DNA of 64,000 bases, taken from contig CAUYUJ010020540.1 in assembly GCA_963575745.1 (NCBI GenBank), positions 86,001 to 150,000 on the forward strand, in the 5' to 3' direction. Of this stretch, positions 51,172-62,270 are shown in pieces (within the stretch, counting starts at the first letter, position 1; every line of letters starts with the position of its first letter). The position numbers and the translations under genes were made by a program. The stretch comes from Prorocentrum cordatum (taxonomy: Eukaryota > Sar > Dinophyceae > Prorocentrales > Prorocentraceae). The notes beneath the pieces were generated by a model. It searched no databases, was not told the origin of the DNA, and worked only from the letters and a program-made list of their open reading frames with translations.

Positions 51172-51345
51172 GCTACACCGGCTCCCGAGACAGGAGCTTC
51201 AACGTAGGATTGAGGCTCTCAATGCATACAGGCTGCAAATGGAATTGAAAGTTCAAAGGAGGATGATTTGCAACAGGGGGGTCCTCAGAGTTCTACTTCC
51301 AGGAGTGCATTGACGCGGAGCGGCAAGAAGCATCGGAAACGGCAC
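51071..51345 (+). pseudogene. Possible frameshifted continuation of the CGTQTD frame
   Basis: In the next frame, overlapping the end of the 50083-51171 frame, runs a helical, Leu/Arg/Gln-rich segment (ELHRLPRQELQRRIEALNAY, then LQMELKVQRR). It is followed after another frame change by a basic Ser/Lys tail ending KKHRKRHR at a TGA near 51330. The composition looks protein-like, so this may be the decayed C-terminus of the same gene. Without homologues this is a guess. Confidence 0.3.
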
Positions 51346-51934
51346 AGATGATGCACATGTGATTGATCATGCACGCTTGTTTTTGGTCTGCCCCCTCTCT
51401 CTCCCCCGTTGTTTCTGCCCCTTTGGCTCGTTTCTTCTCTTCTGCCTACAATTACTCGAAGGATTTGCGTGTCACCATTTCTTAGTGGTGTTGAGACGGT
51501 AATCGCTGGCGTATGATCTGTGGCGTCATCACTTTCGTGAAGGCAATGAGCGTGCCGACCGACTTCCTTGGGAAATCAGACGTCTACCATTACAATCGAG
51601 GTACAGGAGCATTCAACAACCGACAGACAATACTGAAACATTGATCGCAATCCGTGGTGCGTACGACGGTGGCGTTGTGAGTTCACTAGTGAGCAATCTG
51701 GTGAAGGGGTTGGTGAGAGCATGCCCGCGTTTACCCGTCCTTTGGCGGAGGAGGCTTTTGGCCTGCTTCCCGATGCGACGGTTGCGCTGTGTGAGCTTGA
51801 GGCCGCTTCTAGATGCCGCTCTGCTTGCAAGAAACTCCAAGAGTATCACGTTTTTCAGGGTACATCCAACCCACAGGGTGTGGCTGCACCAACCCGACCG
51901 TCCTTGTAGGGCCTCGTGGTCGGACCGCAAACCG
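51346..51934 (+). other. Mostly unassigned; small ORF at 51721-51909
   Basis: No repeat family is obvious. An ATG-initiated 62-codon frame (51721-51909; MPAFTRPLAEEAFGLLPDAT at its start) has a protein-like composition. It is embedded in the shorter-ORF field and has alternatives on the other strand. It could be an exon or a gene remnant. Function unknown. Confidence 0.25.
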
Positions 51935-52323
51935 CAAAAAAACTTGGTTGACGGCTTACCGCCGGATCCCAGTACCTCGTGGCGCTCTTCGGCATCGATG
52001 AGCTAGAGGAATTCCGGCGCGGGGTGCAGCTAGTTGGCCCACCCGGCCAGAAAGGGCAATGTTCCCGGAGAGCTCTCTGAGAGCTATAGGGTTTTAGATT
52101 AGAAGCCGGACGGTGGTGGTGCCTGCCAGTAGCCCATCTTCGCTGGTCCACGATCCCCGCAGCGAGTTGCCGGAACTGGCAGCGGGTCCGGGAGCGCTTC
52201 CGGCGCGCGTGGAAGCGTGCCTGGCAGCGCTTCAGAAGCGCTTGAGGAGAGCTCTCCAGGGCACGCCAGGAAAGCTTTCCAGAGTGAGTGCCTCTTAGCT
52301 CTCCGGGGTTTTGACGCTACCAA
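51935..52323 (+). repeat. Hairpin remnant plus GC-rich module and boundary motif
   Basis: A degenerate inverted hairpin copy (ttggttgacggcttaccgcc) is followed by gaagccggacggtggtggtg, ccacgatccccgcagcgag, agcgtgcctggcagcgcttc and ctctccggggttttgacgct. This is the same composite as 49560-49870. Confidence 0.65.
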
Positions 52324-53235
52324 GTGGTGACTTTGGGTCGGTTCTGGTAAGATCTGAAATATATATGACAGTTCATTTTGAGAAACCAGATTTTTCGCAC
52401 CTTTAGTGGGTTATGCCGCGTCTGCCAGTCCAATTCTCAGGTCTGTAGCTGCAGTATTACCATCAAAGCACTTGGCGGAACCAACTTTGGGAGAAGACTG
52501 AAAAACGTAATTTTTCATGTATCTCAGCTCACCCCTGAGAAGGCTTCTCCCATGTGTTCCGAGCAGCGCCGCGCGAACAGAGCTCTACGAGGCATCCGGC
52601 GGTAACCTGGTTGACGGCTTTCCGCCGCGTCCCATTGGCCGACCCGGCCCGGGCGGACAATGTGGGAACTTTGGGTCGTTTTTTTTTTTTTTTTTGGTTG
52701 AAAATTCGTTTTGGGAGCTACTATCCATGTAACGTAGAGTGGGTTGTGCCGCGTTCGCCTGTGAAATCCTCGGGCCCGCAGCTGCAATATTACTTTCAAA
52801 AAACGTGGAGGAACCGTCGGCAGTGAAAGTGTATTTTTGAAAATGATAATGATCTCGTGCATGTGTCGATAGCGGTAGGCAAGCTACAGAACTCGAGTGT
52901 TTTTTTAATATCGTATTACGAATCATTGTTTACATTTTCTTCAAGCTAATATTTACTTGAGATTCAGGCGTCCGAGCACTTCTAGAGCTCTACGAGGGTC
53001 CCGGCGGTAACCTGGTTGACGGTTTACCGCCGGCCCCCAGTTGGCCGACCCGGCCCTGGGCGGACAATGTGGGAACTTTGGGTCGGTTTTTTGAAGATGG
53101 TCTCGTGCATTTGACAAAGCTGGAAGCAAGCTACACAGCTCTAGTCTTTTCTGCACGTGTAGTAGGTTATGGCGCGTCGGCCTGTTTTATTCTAAGTTCT
53201 CTCGCTGCCATGCCATTCTAAGCTCTCTCTCTAGC

Positions 53236-53266
<31 letters not shown>

Positions 53267-53355
53267 CACTTGTTATTTCTTGTCGGCATCAGTAGTATTG
53301 AGTGATTTTCAGAGTTCTACGAGGGTCTCGGCGGTTAGCCGCCGGCTCCCAGTAA
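52324..53355 (-). repeat. Tandem of decayed modules with three inverted hairpin copies
   Basis: Inverted hairpin-family copies lie at about 52580-52632, 52985-53041 and 53308-53352. The first two are each followed by ggccgacccggcc and gggcggacaatgtgggaac, the inverted form of the module end at 3490-3530. A T16 run lies near 52679-52696, and (TA)n, 27 bp, at 53240-53266. No gene is seen. Confidence 0.6.
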
Positions 53356-53409
53356 AACTGCTCGTCGGAGGGAGCCGCTTCCAGCCCAGATGGGAACCGC
53401 TTCCCCATT

Positions 53410-53518
53410 GGGGAGAGAGGAGAGGAGAAAAGAAAAGACAGAAAGAGAGGGAGAGACAGAATAAGACAAGGGAGAGCAACGAAAGAGAGAGGGAGAGAAG
53501 AGACAGAGAGAAGAGGAC
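53410..53518 (+). repeat. Purine-rich tract
   Basis: About 110 bp nearly free of pyrimidines on the plus strand, similar in composition to 25968-26205. Confidence 0.7.
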
Positions 53519-54740
53519 TGATTTCATATTTCACCTGCTTTCGCTCGCAGCCATTTCGGCAGTGTCAGGGCCGCTGCTGCTCGGCTATCCGGGTTTGGGA
53601 CGCCAGCAAGTAATGTTTTGGCTGACTCCTTCCACTTGCCTCCTACCTGCGGCGTCAGACAAACAGAACTTAACGTCGCCTCTTGTCCGCTCGTGCTTTT
53701 GGCATGTCTCTGCTACTTTTTTGGTTTCTCTTTTATGATGTACATTCTTGCCTGCCAATATTCTGCTGCAGTGATCTCCGTAGGTCTTTGGCTCTTTCCT
53801 TCCTGCTTGTTCCCTTCCCCTGCCCTCGGCTCTTTAGGCATGCTTGTCTTCGCTCTTCCGCTCCTCGGGCTCCCTGGTTGGCAGCGATGAGAATTGCACT
53901 CTTCTTGGCTTTCATCCATATTGGCCGTCTCTGATGTTTTCCCTTTCTCTGTGTTCTGCTTGTCTCCTGATGCCTACGCCGCAGTCCGCCCTGGCTCGGC
54001 ATTTGGGTTCCGTGTGGCCTCTGCCATCCTCGCTCGGCGATCGCTCCAGCAGTGCTTCTTTAGTCCCTGTCTCTTGTCTTTGCTATCCCGTTGCCTGGCC
54101 TGATTGCGTATCCCGTGCGGGAGGGCTATCGCCAAGCCTGTGTGTGCTTGCTTTTGGTCTTCTCTGATCCGTGCGCGGGGGCTATCGCCATGCCTTATTC
54201 TCGCGCTCTGCCTTTCCTTATCAATTGCGCTGGGGCTATGGCCATACCTCATTCCAATGTTTCTGTTGTGCCCTGTCTTTGCGCTTTCTGTTTCCTGATG
54301 CCTACGCCACCTTTGCTCGGCATTCAGTTATAGTGATGCCTTGGCCATCCTGGCTCGGCACTTCGTTCATGCGCTGTCATACAAGCAGAGCTTGCGCCAC
54401 CGCTTGCCTGCTCGTTGGCCTGTCGGAGCTCATGATATGGGATCTATCTGCCAAGTTGTGGATTTGCGACCTGCAGCCCTGTCGGCTGCTGCCTGGTCTG
54501 ACAGGAAGCCGCAACAACCTGGATAACGGTTTACCGCCGAGCCCGGTGCCCGACTGGTCCAAAGTGTGGTCTAGGGGGCTTGCCGCTGGTGCTCAGTTGT
54601 GAGAGATACCTCGTTGAGCTCTTCGATGCGACGGGCTGAGAGGAATTCGGGCGCAGGGCGGAGCTAGTTGGACGTCCCGGCCAGAACGGACAAGGGGTGA
54701 CATGGGGTTGGTTCTTGATTTCGTTTAGAGTAGTGTATCT
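53519..54740. repeat. Pyrimidine-rich low-complexity DNA with short degenerate repeats
   Basis: No credible gene. 'gatgcctacgcc' (about 53969 and 54297), 'gctatcgccaagcctg' / 'gctatcgccatgcctt' (54127, 54181), 'tggctatggccatacc' and 'gctcggcatt' recur, giving a loose 55-60 bp periodicity at 53960-54380. An inverted hairpin copy (about 54505-54545) and the phrase gaattcgggcgcagggcgga (54642) close the segment. Confidence 0.45.
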
Positions 54741-54904
54741 CGCATGCTGCTGAACGTATTCGTCTAGGTTGAGCCTCTTATGATGCTCTTAATCTTGAGA
54801 TTAAACCAAACATTGACCACACACGGTTGCAGACTGTAAGCCGTTTTTCGGCCATATCTTTGGTGTGATCTGCGGCGTTCCAGTTCTCTGCGCTGGAGCT
54901 ACCG

Positions 54905-55066
54905 AGGCCCCGAGGCGAAACCCGCCAAATCGTGGGCGGCGCCAGAATTGGAAGGGAGACCCCGGGGCGAAACCCGCCCCGAGGCGAAACCCGCCCCGAG
55001 GCGAAACCCGCCCCGAGGCAAAACTCGCCCGCCCCGAGGCGAAACCCGCCCCGAGGCGAAACCCGC
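54905..55066 (+). repeat. 17 bp tandem repeat
   Basis: Unit CGCCCCGAGGCGAAACC. About five or six contiguous copies lie at 54965-55066, with one outlier copy near 54908-54926. It encodes Arg/Pro/Glu-rich strings in every frame, which I do not take as coding. Confidence 0.85.
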
Positions 55067-55159
55067 CACTGTGAGGGGGGACGGCGGCCTTCGCGGCGCG
55101 GCGCCCGGAGCGGCCGGCTTGCCAGGGGACTGCGCTCTTCGAGGTAGCCTGTCGGCGGG

Positions 55160-56105
55160 GGAGTGGAGGGCCTCTGGCCCCCCGCGCGCGCCGGCGACGA
55201 CGTGCGTACTCGTGCGCTCGACGCGTTCGAAATGTGGCGCGCTGAGCATCTGGCTGCCGCGACCAACCTGTTGCATCGCAGCAGCATCCTGCTCTCGAGG
55301 GTGGCTCGCGACCATGGGAGTGTGGCTGCGTGGCGCTGGTCCTCCGCACTGCATCTCGGCGCGCGCGACCCTGGGCGTCCAAGCGAGCCACCCTCGCTGG
55401 AGGGCTTCATTCACCGAGACGTGGAATGTGGTTAGGCATTGGAAGCTGCTCCCGCTGCCCAGCCTTTCGCCTCTGCAGCCTCGCGCCCTGCTGCGCGCGA
55501 TGGTGGCGTTGTGTCTCCTATGTGACTTGCCCGCCATGGCCGCTCTCCCTCTCGCCAGGTTCGGCATGTGCCTGGAGCCAGGCGGTCTGTTGGGCGATCG
55601 CCGCTGTGGCCTCTACCCGCCGAGCGACAGCCTTGACCCGACAGGCGACGCGATTCTTTCCATCCCCGCTCCTGGGACTCGCGCGTTGTATCCGACGCGG
55701 CGCGCTAAATCCCCGGAGAGAGTGGTGGCTTGGATACTTGAGTTGGTCATTCAGCAGTTGGGGCCCACCTATTCGCTATCGACCTTCGGTCCGAGCGACC
55801 TCTGGATTCGGTGGTTTCATTTACTCTCGGCGTTGGGCGTGCCACTTGGCCAGGCGCTCGTGGGGCGTGCCGCGGCCCCCGCCTGCTGTGGAGGTCAGGT
55901 GCGACCGCCTTCTACATCGCCTCCGACATTCCGCGCGTCTACTGGCGCGGTCACGTGCGACAGGCCTGCAGTGCGGAGCGCTACCTCGAAGGTGCTGTCG
56001 CCTCCTCTGTGCTAGCCGCTCTCCCTGACACCGCCAGGGCCCGTGTTGCCTGTCTTGCTGACTCTAGCGACATCCTTGTCGCTTCCTGCCCGTGTGCTGG
56101 CCCAA
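55160..56105 (+). pseudogene. Decayed tyrosine-recombinase-like gene
   Basis: Protein-like sequence is split between frames. A first part (55163-55435) reads ALDAFEMWRAEHLAAATNLL. Next, in the frame 54948-56015, come LLRAMVALCLLCDLPAMAAL, RFGMCLEPGGLLG and, further on, WILELVIQQLGPTYSL. After another frame change near 55870 come LLWRSGATAFYIASDIPRVY, WRGHVRQACSAERYLEG and ALPDTARARVACL. The end resembles the C-terminal box of tyrosine recombinases (an HxxR-like, small-residue-rich helix, then RGxW and a Tyr-bearing helix). The expected H of HxxR appears replaced and the frame is broken, so it should be inactive. Assignment rests on pattern memory. Confidence 0.4.
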
Positions 56106-56174
56106 CTGACTGGCCAGCCAGCTCGCGGCCGCCCGCTAAATTCTTCTCGCTTCGCCAGGGCTTTGGGCCTGGGT

Positions 56175-56455
56175 GCCGCTGCTGCGGCCTTCTTGGCCGA
56201 CCAGGCGCCCTCGTTGGATGAGGCCGCTGGGGAGAGCTTTCGCGCGGGCCGCCCGCGTAGGCCTGTCCCCTCAGCGCACTCTTATCCCCTCAGCCGCACG
56301 CGTTTGCAGCTTCTTGACCCTCTCCCTCTCCCCCCTTTCTCCGAATGCAAACCTGCGGCGCTGCTGCGGCCTTTCTTGGTCGCCCCGGCGCCCTCGATGG
56401 ACGGGGCCGCTAGAGGGCGTCGCGCGGCCCGCCCGCTTAGGCCTATCCCGCTTTA
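56175..56455 (+). repeat. ~93 bp direct duplication
   Basis: The block gctgctgcggcctt...ggcgccctcg...ggccgct...gcccgc.taggcctatccc occurs at about 56178-56270 and 56360-56450 with scattered substitutions. No gene is called here. Confidence 0.65.
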
Positions 56456-56520
56456 CGGGCCGCCGCGGTCGCGTGCCGCGCATTCTCCCTGAGATGACTG
56501 CTCACTTGAGCCGCGCGCCC

Positions 56521-56695
56521 TCCTCCTCCTCCTCCTCCTCCTCCTCCTCCTCCTCCTCCTCCTCCTCCTCTCCTCCTTGTGCTCCTGTTTCTCCTCCTCC
56601 TTCTCCTCCACCTCCTCCTCCTCCTCCTTGTCGTCGTCGTCCTCCTCCTCCTCCTCCTCATCCTCCTCCTCCTCCTCCTCCTCCTCCTCCTGGGC
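56521..56695 (+). repeat. (TCC)n microsatellite
   Basis: CCT/TCC triplets with short interruptions (ccttgtgctcctg, tcgtcgtcgtcc). It resembles the 24500-24860 array, where the complement encodes the Glu run of ORF1, but no neighbouring ORF1 sequence is seen here. Confidence 0.9.
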
Positions 56696-56929
56696 AGTGC
56701 ATGCATCGCTGCTTGACCGGGAGGTGGCGCAGCGTTCGTTTTCCCAGAAAACTTACAGGAACCCTTCCATATCTCACGTTGCAGTCTACCTCGCCTATGC
56801 GTGCCACTTCGAGTAGGGCACTGCTCGCGCGTCGTCCCCGCCCTTTCTTGCCCTGCCTCCTTTTTCTTCTTGCCTCCTGCCTCCTCCCTTGTCCTCCTGC
56901 CTGGGCGGCGGCGGCTGCCTAGGAGGCGT

Positions 56930-57660
56930 CTAACTGCGCAACTTTCGCTTCTTTCGTGGGCACCTGGGGAGTCCAGCGGAATGGAGGGCCACGCGCACCC
57001 AGACGGGACTTCGCGGCTCCGTGGGGGGTTGCGAATTGTGCAAATGTCGCCATTTTCGTGGGCTCCAGGTCCAATGCAGTGGAGGGCGAAACGCACCCAG
57101 ACGGGACCTCGCAGCTCACTGGGTGGGTGCGAGTTGCGCACCCGTCGCCGATTTCGTGGGCTCCAGGGCGGTCCAGCGGAGTGGAGAGCTGTATGCGGAC
57201 CCCGCCCACACCTCACGGCTCCCTCGTGGTTGCGATCTGCGCAACTGTCGCCACTTTCGAGGGATCCTGGGAGGTCCAGCAGCTTGGAAAGCTTCGCGCA
57301 GTCAGTCGAGACCTCGCTGCTCCCTGGGGGGCTGCGGGCCGCGCACCTGTCGGCATTTTGGCGGGCTCCTTCAGCCGAAACCTTGCGGCTCCCTGGGGGT
57401 CTGCGACGGGCGCATCTGTCGCCACCTCCTGGGAGGTGCAGCGGGGTGGAGAGCCACGCAGTCCCAGCCGAGACCTCGCAGCTCTTTGGGTGGCTGCGAC
57501 GGGCGCCAGTGTCGCCGCTTTCCTGGGCTCCTGGGAGGCGCGGCGGAGGCGAGGGCAGCTAAGATCTACTTGAGACCTCGCGGTTCCCGAGCTGCGCAAC
57601 TGTCGTCATTTTGGTGGGCCCTGAGAGGTACGGCGCGGGTGAGGGCAGCGAGGATTGTGC
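56930..57660 (+). repeat. ~100 bp minisatellite, seven or eight units
   Basis: The landmark 'acctcgcngctcc' recurs at about 57008, 57106, 57209, 57311, 57380, 57473 and 57575, giving steps of 98, 103, 102, 69, 93 and 102 bp. Each unit also has 'tgcgcaactgtcgcc', 'tttcgtgggctcc' and 'gtccagcggagtggag'. All three frames are partly open because the unit is GC-rich; I do not call a gene. Confidence 0.85.
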
Positions 57661-57959
57661 GTACCCTGCGATGTTTATGATGTTCCAACCTACTGAAGCC
57701 TTGACACCAGACAGAATTTCGAGCACCAAACAAGCACTGAAACTTGAGGTTTTTCACGTGCCGTGCCCTGGGAGGCCATATCTTCCTGGGTGCCCGACAT
57801 TATTCATGGGATTTGGTCCTTAAGAAGTACGATAGGGGGCAACATAATGCGATGTATCCAGCTGTCGGCGGCCAGTCCGGCCACCGTGCCAGCCCAGCGT
57901 TCTGGGTGGCGGCTGTTCGAGGGGACGCCAGAGATCGTCACGCGTGACACCTATTGTCT

Positions 57960-58331
57960 CCAGGCTGGGGAGAGCCGTGATAAGGATGATGAGACTTACG
58001 GGGATAGTCACGATGATGACGATGATGCTGCTGCTGCTGATTATGACGCTTCTGATGATGATGGTGATCATGATGGTGATGGTGATGCCGATGAGGGCAC
58101 TGGGGATGCTCTTACTGATGATGATGATGCTGCTGACGAGGCTGATGTTGCCGATGATGCTGATGCCGATGTTGATGATGCTGATTCCGATCGGTGATGC
58201 GGGTGATGATGCTGATGGTGCCCGATGCTGCTGCTGATGACGGCGGTGATGATAATGCGGATGCTGATGGTGGTGCTGATGCTGGTTATACTCGATGATG
58301 ATGGTGCTGCGTGTGTTGATGATGCTGATGC

Positions 58332-58366
<35 letters not shown>

Positions 58367-58376
58367 TTCATGTTGT

Positions 58377-58420
<44 letters not shown>

Positions 58421-59300
58421 CCCATGGCGGTTCTACGGTTATGTAAACGCGTATTATGATAATGCTGATGCTGCTGCTGTTGATACTGATGCTGCTGATG
58501 ATGATATTGACGATGCTGATGATGGTAATGATGAGTGTGGTGGTGACGACGGTGCCGATGATGACGATGCTGATGCTGCTAATGATGATGGTGGTTGCAT
58601 GGTTGCTGCTGTTGCAGCTGGTGCTGATGCTGTTGATTATGCAGATCATGCGGCTGCTGCTGATGACGATGATGAAGATGACGGTGACGACGATGATGCT
58701 GCTGATGACGATGATGTTGGTGATGCTGATACTGATGCTGATGATTAGGATGATCATGCTGATGGCGATGGCGATGATGATGACGATGACGATGGCGATG
58801 GCGATGATGATGACGATGCTGATGCTGATGATGCTGCTGCGGATGATGATGATGCTGCTGCTGATGATGCTGATGCTGATGGTGATGCTATTATGATGCT
58901 GGTGATTCTGATACTGCTGATGACGCTGCTGCTGCTGCTGTTGATGATGACGCGGATGGGAATGCGGCTGATGCTGCTGCTGTGGATGATGCTGATGATG
59001 ATGATGCTGATGACGATGATGCTGCTGCTGCTGCTGATGATGATGAGGATGAAACTTTTGATGCTGATGCTGCTGATGATGATGATGCTGCTGATGATGA
59101 TGACGATGACGATGATGATGATGACGATGATGATGAGGATGATGATGCTGATGCTGATGCTGATGATGATTATGGTGGTGGTGGTGGTGATGATGATGAT
59201 GATGAGGAGGAGGATGCTGATGCTGATTCTGATGATGGTGGTGGTGGTGGTGGGGATGATGAAGTTGATGATGCTGATGATGGTGATAGTGCAACTCGGT
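57960..59300 (+). repeat. (GATGCT/GATGAT)n microsatellite, ~1.3 kb
   Basis: Almost continuous GAT, GCT and CTG triplets, imperfect throughout. Both strands have open frames giving Asp-Ala, Met-Leu, or His/Ile strings. They follow from the triplets and are not conserved genes. Sequence 57661-57960 before it is unassigned. Confidence 0.9.
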
Positions 59301-59800
59301 TGGTCAGTCTTGGGGCTGTGTTGGCCTCCAGTTAGGCAGTCTTGGGGATCCCTTGGGTCCCTGCTGCGCTGGCTTGGGATTCTCTTGTGCCGTCTAGGGG
59401 TCATCTTGGCCGTATGTTGGGCGTTTGGAGGTCGTCGTGGGACCGTCTTGGCGCCGTCTTGGACCGTCAAAGGACCTTCTATGGCCGTCTTGGGTTCCCA
59501 CGGGAGGCCCTCTCAGGCCGTCTTGGGGCCGTCTTGAATGCCTCTTGGGTCATCGTGGAGTCCGTGTGGGCCGTCTTGAGCTGACGGCAGCCCGAAACGG
59601 CGATAATGCGATACTCATTCAAAACCGAAGGGGAACCAATGATTGGGGCTTTTCCGGACCCTCTTGGGGGCCCTGTCGTGTTGGCCCTCTTGGAGGCATC
59701 AATATGCGGCCGCCTTGGGGTCATCTTGGGCCGTCTTCGAAGCATCTTGGGACATCTTGGTCTGCTTGGTCGCTTGCACGGGCCGTCTTTGAAGCTTGAG
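59301..59800 (+). repeat. Degenerate 'CTTGGGGCCGTCTTGG' repeat
   Basis: Short units such as gccgtcttgg, gtcatcttgg and ccctcttggg recur every 10-30 bp. A second block of the same type is at 61330-61740. No gene is called. Confidence 0.7.
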
Positions 59801-59889
59801 GCGCACATCCATTGTTTTTAGCTAGGGATCGTGGCTTGGGAGGCCCTGGAGCGCTTGGGAGCAGCGCCTGGGAATTCGGGACGCGCGCG

Positions 59890-60215
59890 ATCCTCGATCG
59901 GATGTGAGTTGGATGAGGGGTCTAGGAGGTAGCAGTCATGCGGGAAGTGCGTAATCCTTGAGCGGGCGCGCATGGAATGAGGGTTCAGGCATAAGCGGCC
60001 ATGCGGGATGTGCACCCTCCTGGAGCGGGCACGCTTGGAAGGGGGATCTATGCGTTAGCTGCCATGCGGGCCGGGCGCGCATGGAGGGATAGTTCAGGGA
60101 TTAGCTGCCATATGGGAAATGCACCATCCTCGAGCGGGCACGCGTGGAATGGGGGATTAGGCATTAGCTGCCATGCTGAAAGCGCACCATCCTCGAGCGG
60201 GCACGCGAGAAGTGG
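59890..60215 (+). repeat. ~60 bp minisatellite, five units
   Basis: Each unit has 'cctcgagcgggcacgcgtgg', 'aatgggggattaggc' and 'attagctgccatgcggg'. Landmark gagcgggc occurs near 59957, 60018, 60134 and 60198, with one truncated unit (gggccgggcgcgcatgg) in between near 60068. Confidence 0.85.
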
Positions 60216-61329
60216 CCTCGGAAAGGAGGGGCGGTGCACGTGGCAGTCTGCGGGCAGAGGAAGGGGGGGGGGGGTGCCCTTCAAAACTACCAGCCAGACC
60301 TCGGCATTTTTCCACGCCTCAACGAGGGAAGAGGGGGGAGGGAACCGGCCGCACACCAGGTCAGGATCGAGACGACGGCCGAGGAGGGCAGCCTCCAAAA
60401 GCAAGGTGGCGGACGGAGCGGCGCGGCGCGCATCACGCATCGGCCAATCCCAGCAGAAGCCATCTTCCACGCCTCCACGTGCCAGGGTGGCACGGTGGCA
60501 GATCTTGGAAGCCTCGTAGGGCCCCTTTGGCGCACTGTGGGGTCTTCTCCAGGGCTGCGGCGTGCCTCCCTGAAGCAGCGCTGGGCCTCGCCTGCCTTTT
60601 TGGCTTTCCCGGGCCGACTCGGGAACGCACCACGGAGGCGGCAGGGCGGCCCACGGAGCCTCAGGAGGCGGGGGCGCGGTGCACGCGGCTGAGCGCGGGG
60701 CCTGGGTGGGCGGGGGGTCCTCGGAAGAGTTGGCAGCTGCCAGACGCACGACATAGCGCTTCTACCATGCGCCAACATGCCAGGAGGTACGGTGGCGGAC
60801 CTTTGTCCAGCAATGGTTTCACCTTTTCCGAGCTGTGTCGGACAGTGCGGCGGAGTACGCATGTTGATTGAAGGGATCACGCAGCATTGTGGGCGATGGC
60901 TGGGCTGATAACATACCGCTCGCTATCAATTCCTGTATCCATCTCCTTGGCGATTCCTGTATCCATCTCCTTGGCGTGGTAAGCGAAAAGGCTGTGCTAC
61001 AGGCGCCAGAAATGTCGATACCATGTGCTTCGCTGGTGAGGGTGATGGCGCGGCTACAGCCTATCTGCAAACTCGAGGTTTCGTGCGAGTCTGTGGTTCG
61101 CACAGGCAGCCAGGGTAGATCAACTCCAATCGAATACACAAACTTTGACCAGCTGTGTCTCGTGCTTGCGTGTCTGGATTTTGAAATGCGTAATAGTTGC
61201 AACACGTCATTCGAGAGGGCATGAATGCTAGTATATAAGTGAGTGTGTAACCAGCTCTTTTACATTCAGCCGCCACACATCTTAGCGATCTGAAAGGCTG
61301 CATCTTCTGATGCAGTATTTCCATGAGGT
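60216..61329. other. No gene recognised
   Basis: GC-rich up to about 60750, then more balanced. Phrases around 60470-60505 (cacgtgccagggtggcacgg) and 60760-60800 (caacatgccaggaggtacgg) look like diverged copies of one another. A 32 bp segment (tcctgtatccatctccttgg) is directly duplicated at about 60933-60975. Open frames of 150-230 codons overlap one another on both strands here and none has a recognisable motif. Confidence 0.45.
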
Positions 61330-61750
61330 GCGATGTTGGGCTTTGGTGTAGCTATCTCGGGGCCCTTTTGACGCAGTGCTGGACAATTTTCTGCTGTGAA
61401 TCGAACCTGGGTCACCTTGGCGGCGTTCTGGGTCATGGCTTTGGGCCTTCTCGGGCCGTCTTGGGCGAGTCTGTTGTTTGTGGGACATCAGGGGGATCGT
61501 CTTGGTGCTTTGCCTATAACATGTTTTTTTGCCAGTGGTGGATGTCATTCTCGGGGGCTTCCAAGTGGGTGTTTAGGGCCCTTGGGCCACGCTGGGCCAC
61601 ATCGAAACATTTTTTTCGCTGCTTTAGTATCTTGGGGTTCTGCCGGATCCTCTTGGGGTTCTCCTGGAGACCTCTTAGGTTTTCTTGCCGTGTGGCGGCG
61701 TCTCTGTGGGTATCCTGGTGTAACTCGGACGGCCAAATGGTGAGGGTATC
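61330..61750 (+). repeat. Second block of degenerate 'TTGGGNCGTCTTGG' repeat
   Basis: Words such as tcttgggcgag, gggccgtcttggg, ttggggttct and ctcttgggg recur as in 59301-59800. No gene is called. Confidence 0.6.
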
Positions 61751-62233
61751 ATTCATGGACTGCTTCTAACTGACGACGTGGGCTACTTGGTAGACAGCAG
61801 AACAGGTACAGGTCTGGAGAGACAGGACACAGCAGACAGTCGACAGGAGGAAAGACAGGCGAGTCAAGACAGGAGACACAAGGAATATGATATAATTGTT
61901 CAGCGATGCGTTTCATTGTCAGGTACCCCTGAGGGGACCAACTGGGTGTAATGAGTGCCTGTTCATCTGTTTGTTTATTCGGGTTTATGGGTGACACTCG
62001 TGGCCAATGCCGATTTTGTTTGCAAAAGGCATCAGTGGGGTGGTGGCGCGGCTGTTGTGATGCCCCGACCATGTTTCGTTATTTCAAGGGCTTTCGATGA
62101 GTCCGACGGCGTCGGGGTGTGGGTTCGATGAGCGCCAGATGGGAGTCCAGATGGACTAGTTGATCTCTTGCAAGCTTTGCTGCATGCTTGACTACTTCCA
62201 TGCTTGCATGCTGATGTCCATTTGCCGGCACCG

Positions 62234-62270
<37 letters not shown>

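Noticed and set aside
57763-59470. Asp-Ala-rich, Met-Leu-rich and His/Ile-rich frames in the GAT/GCT array
   Set aside because: Products of the triplet repeat in three frames and both strands; no unique sequence or motifs.
60166-60871. Genes in the 60.0-60.9 kb frames (150-230 codons)
   Set aside because: Overlapping frames on both strands, Arg/Gly/Pro-rich, no motif, and partly minisatellite.
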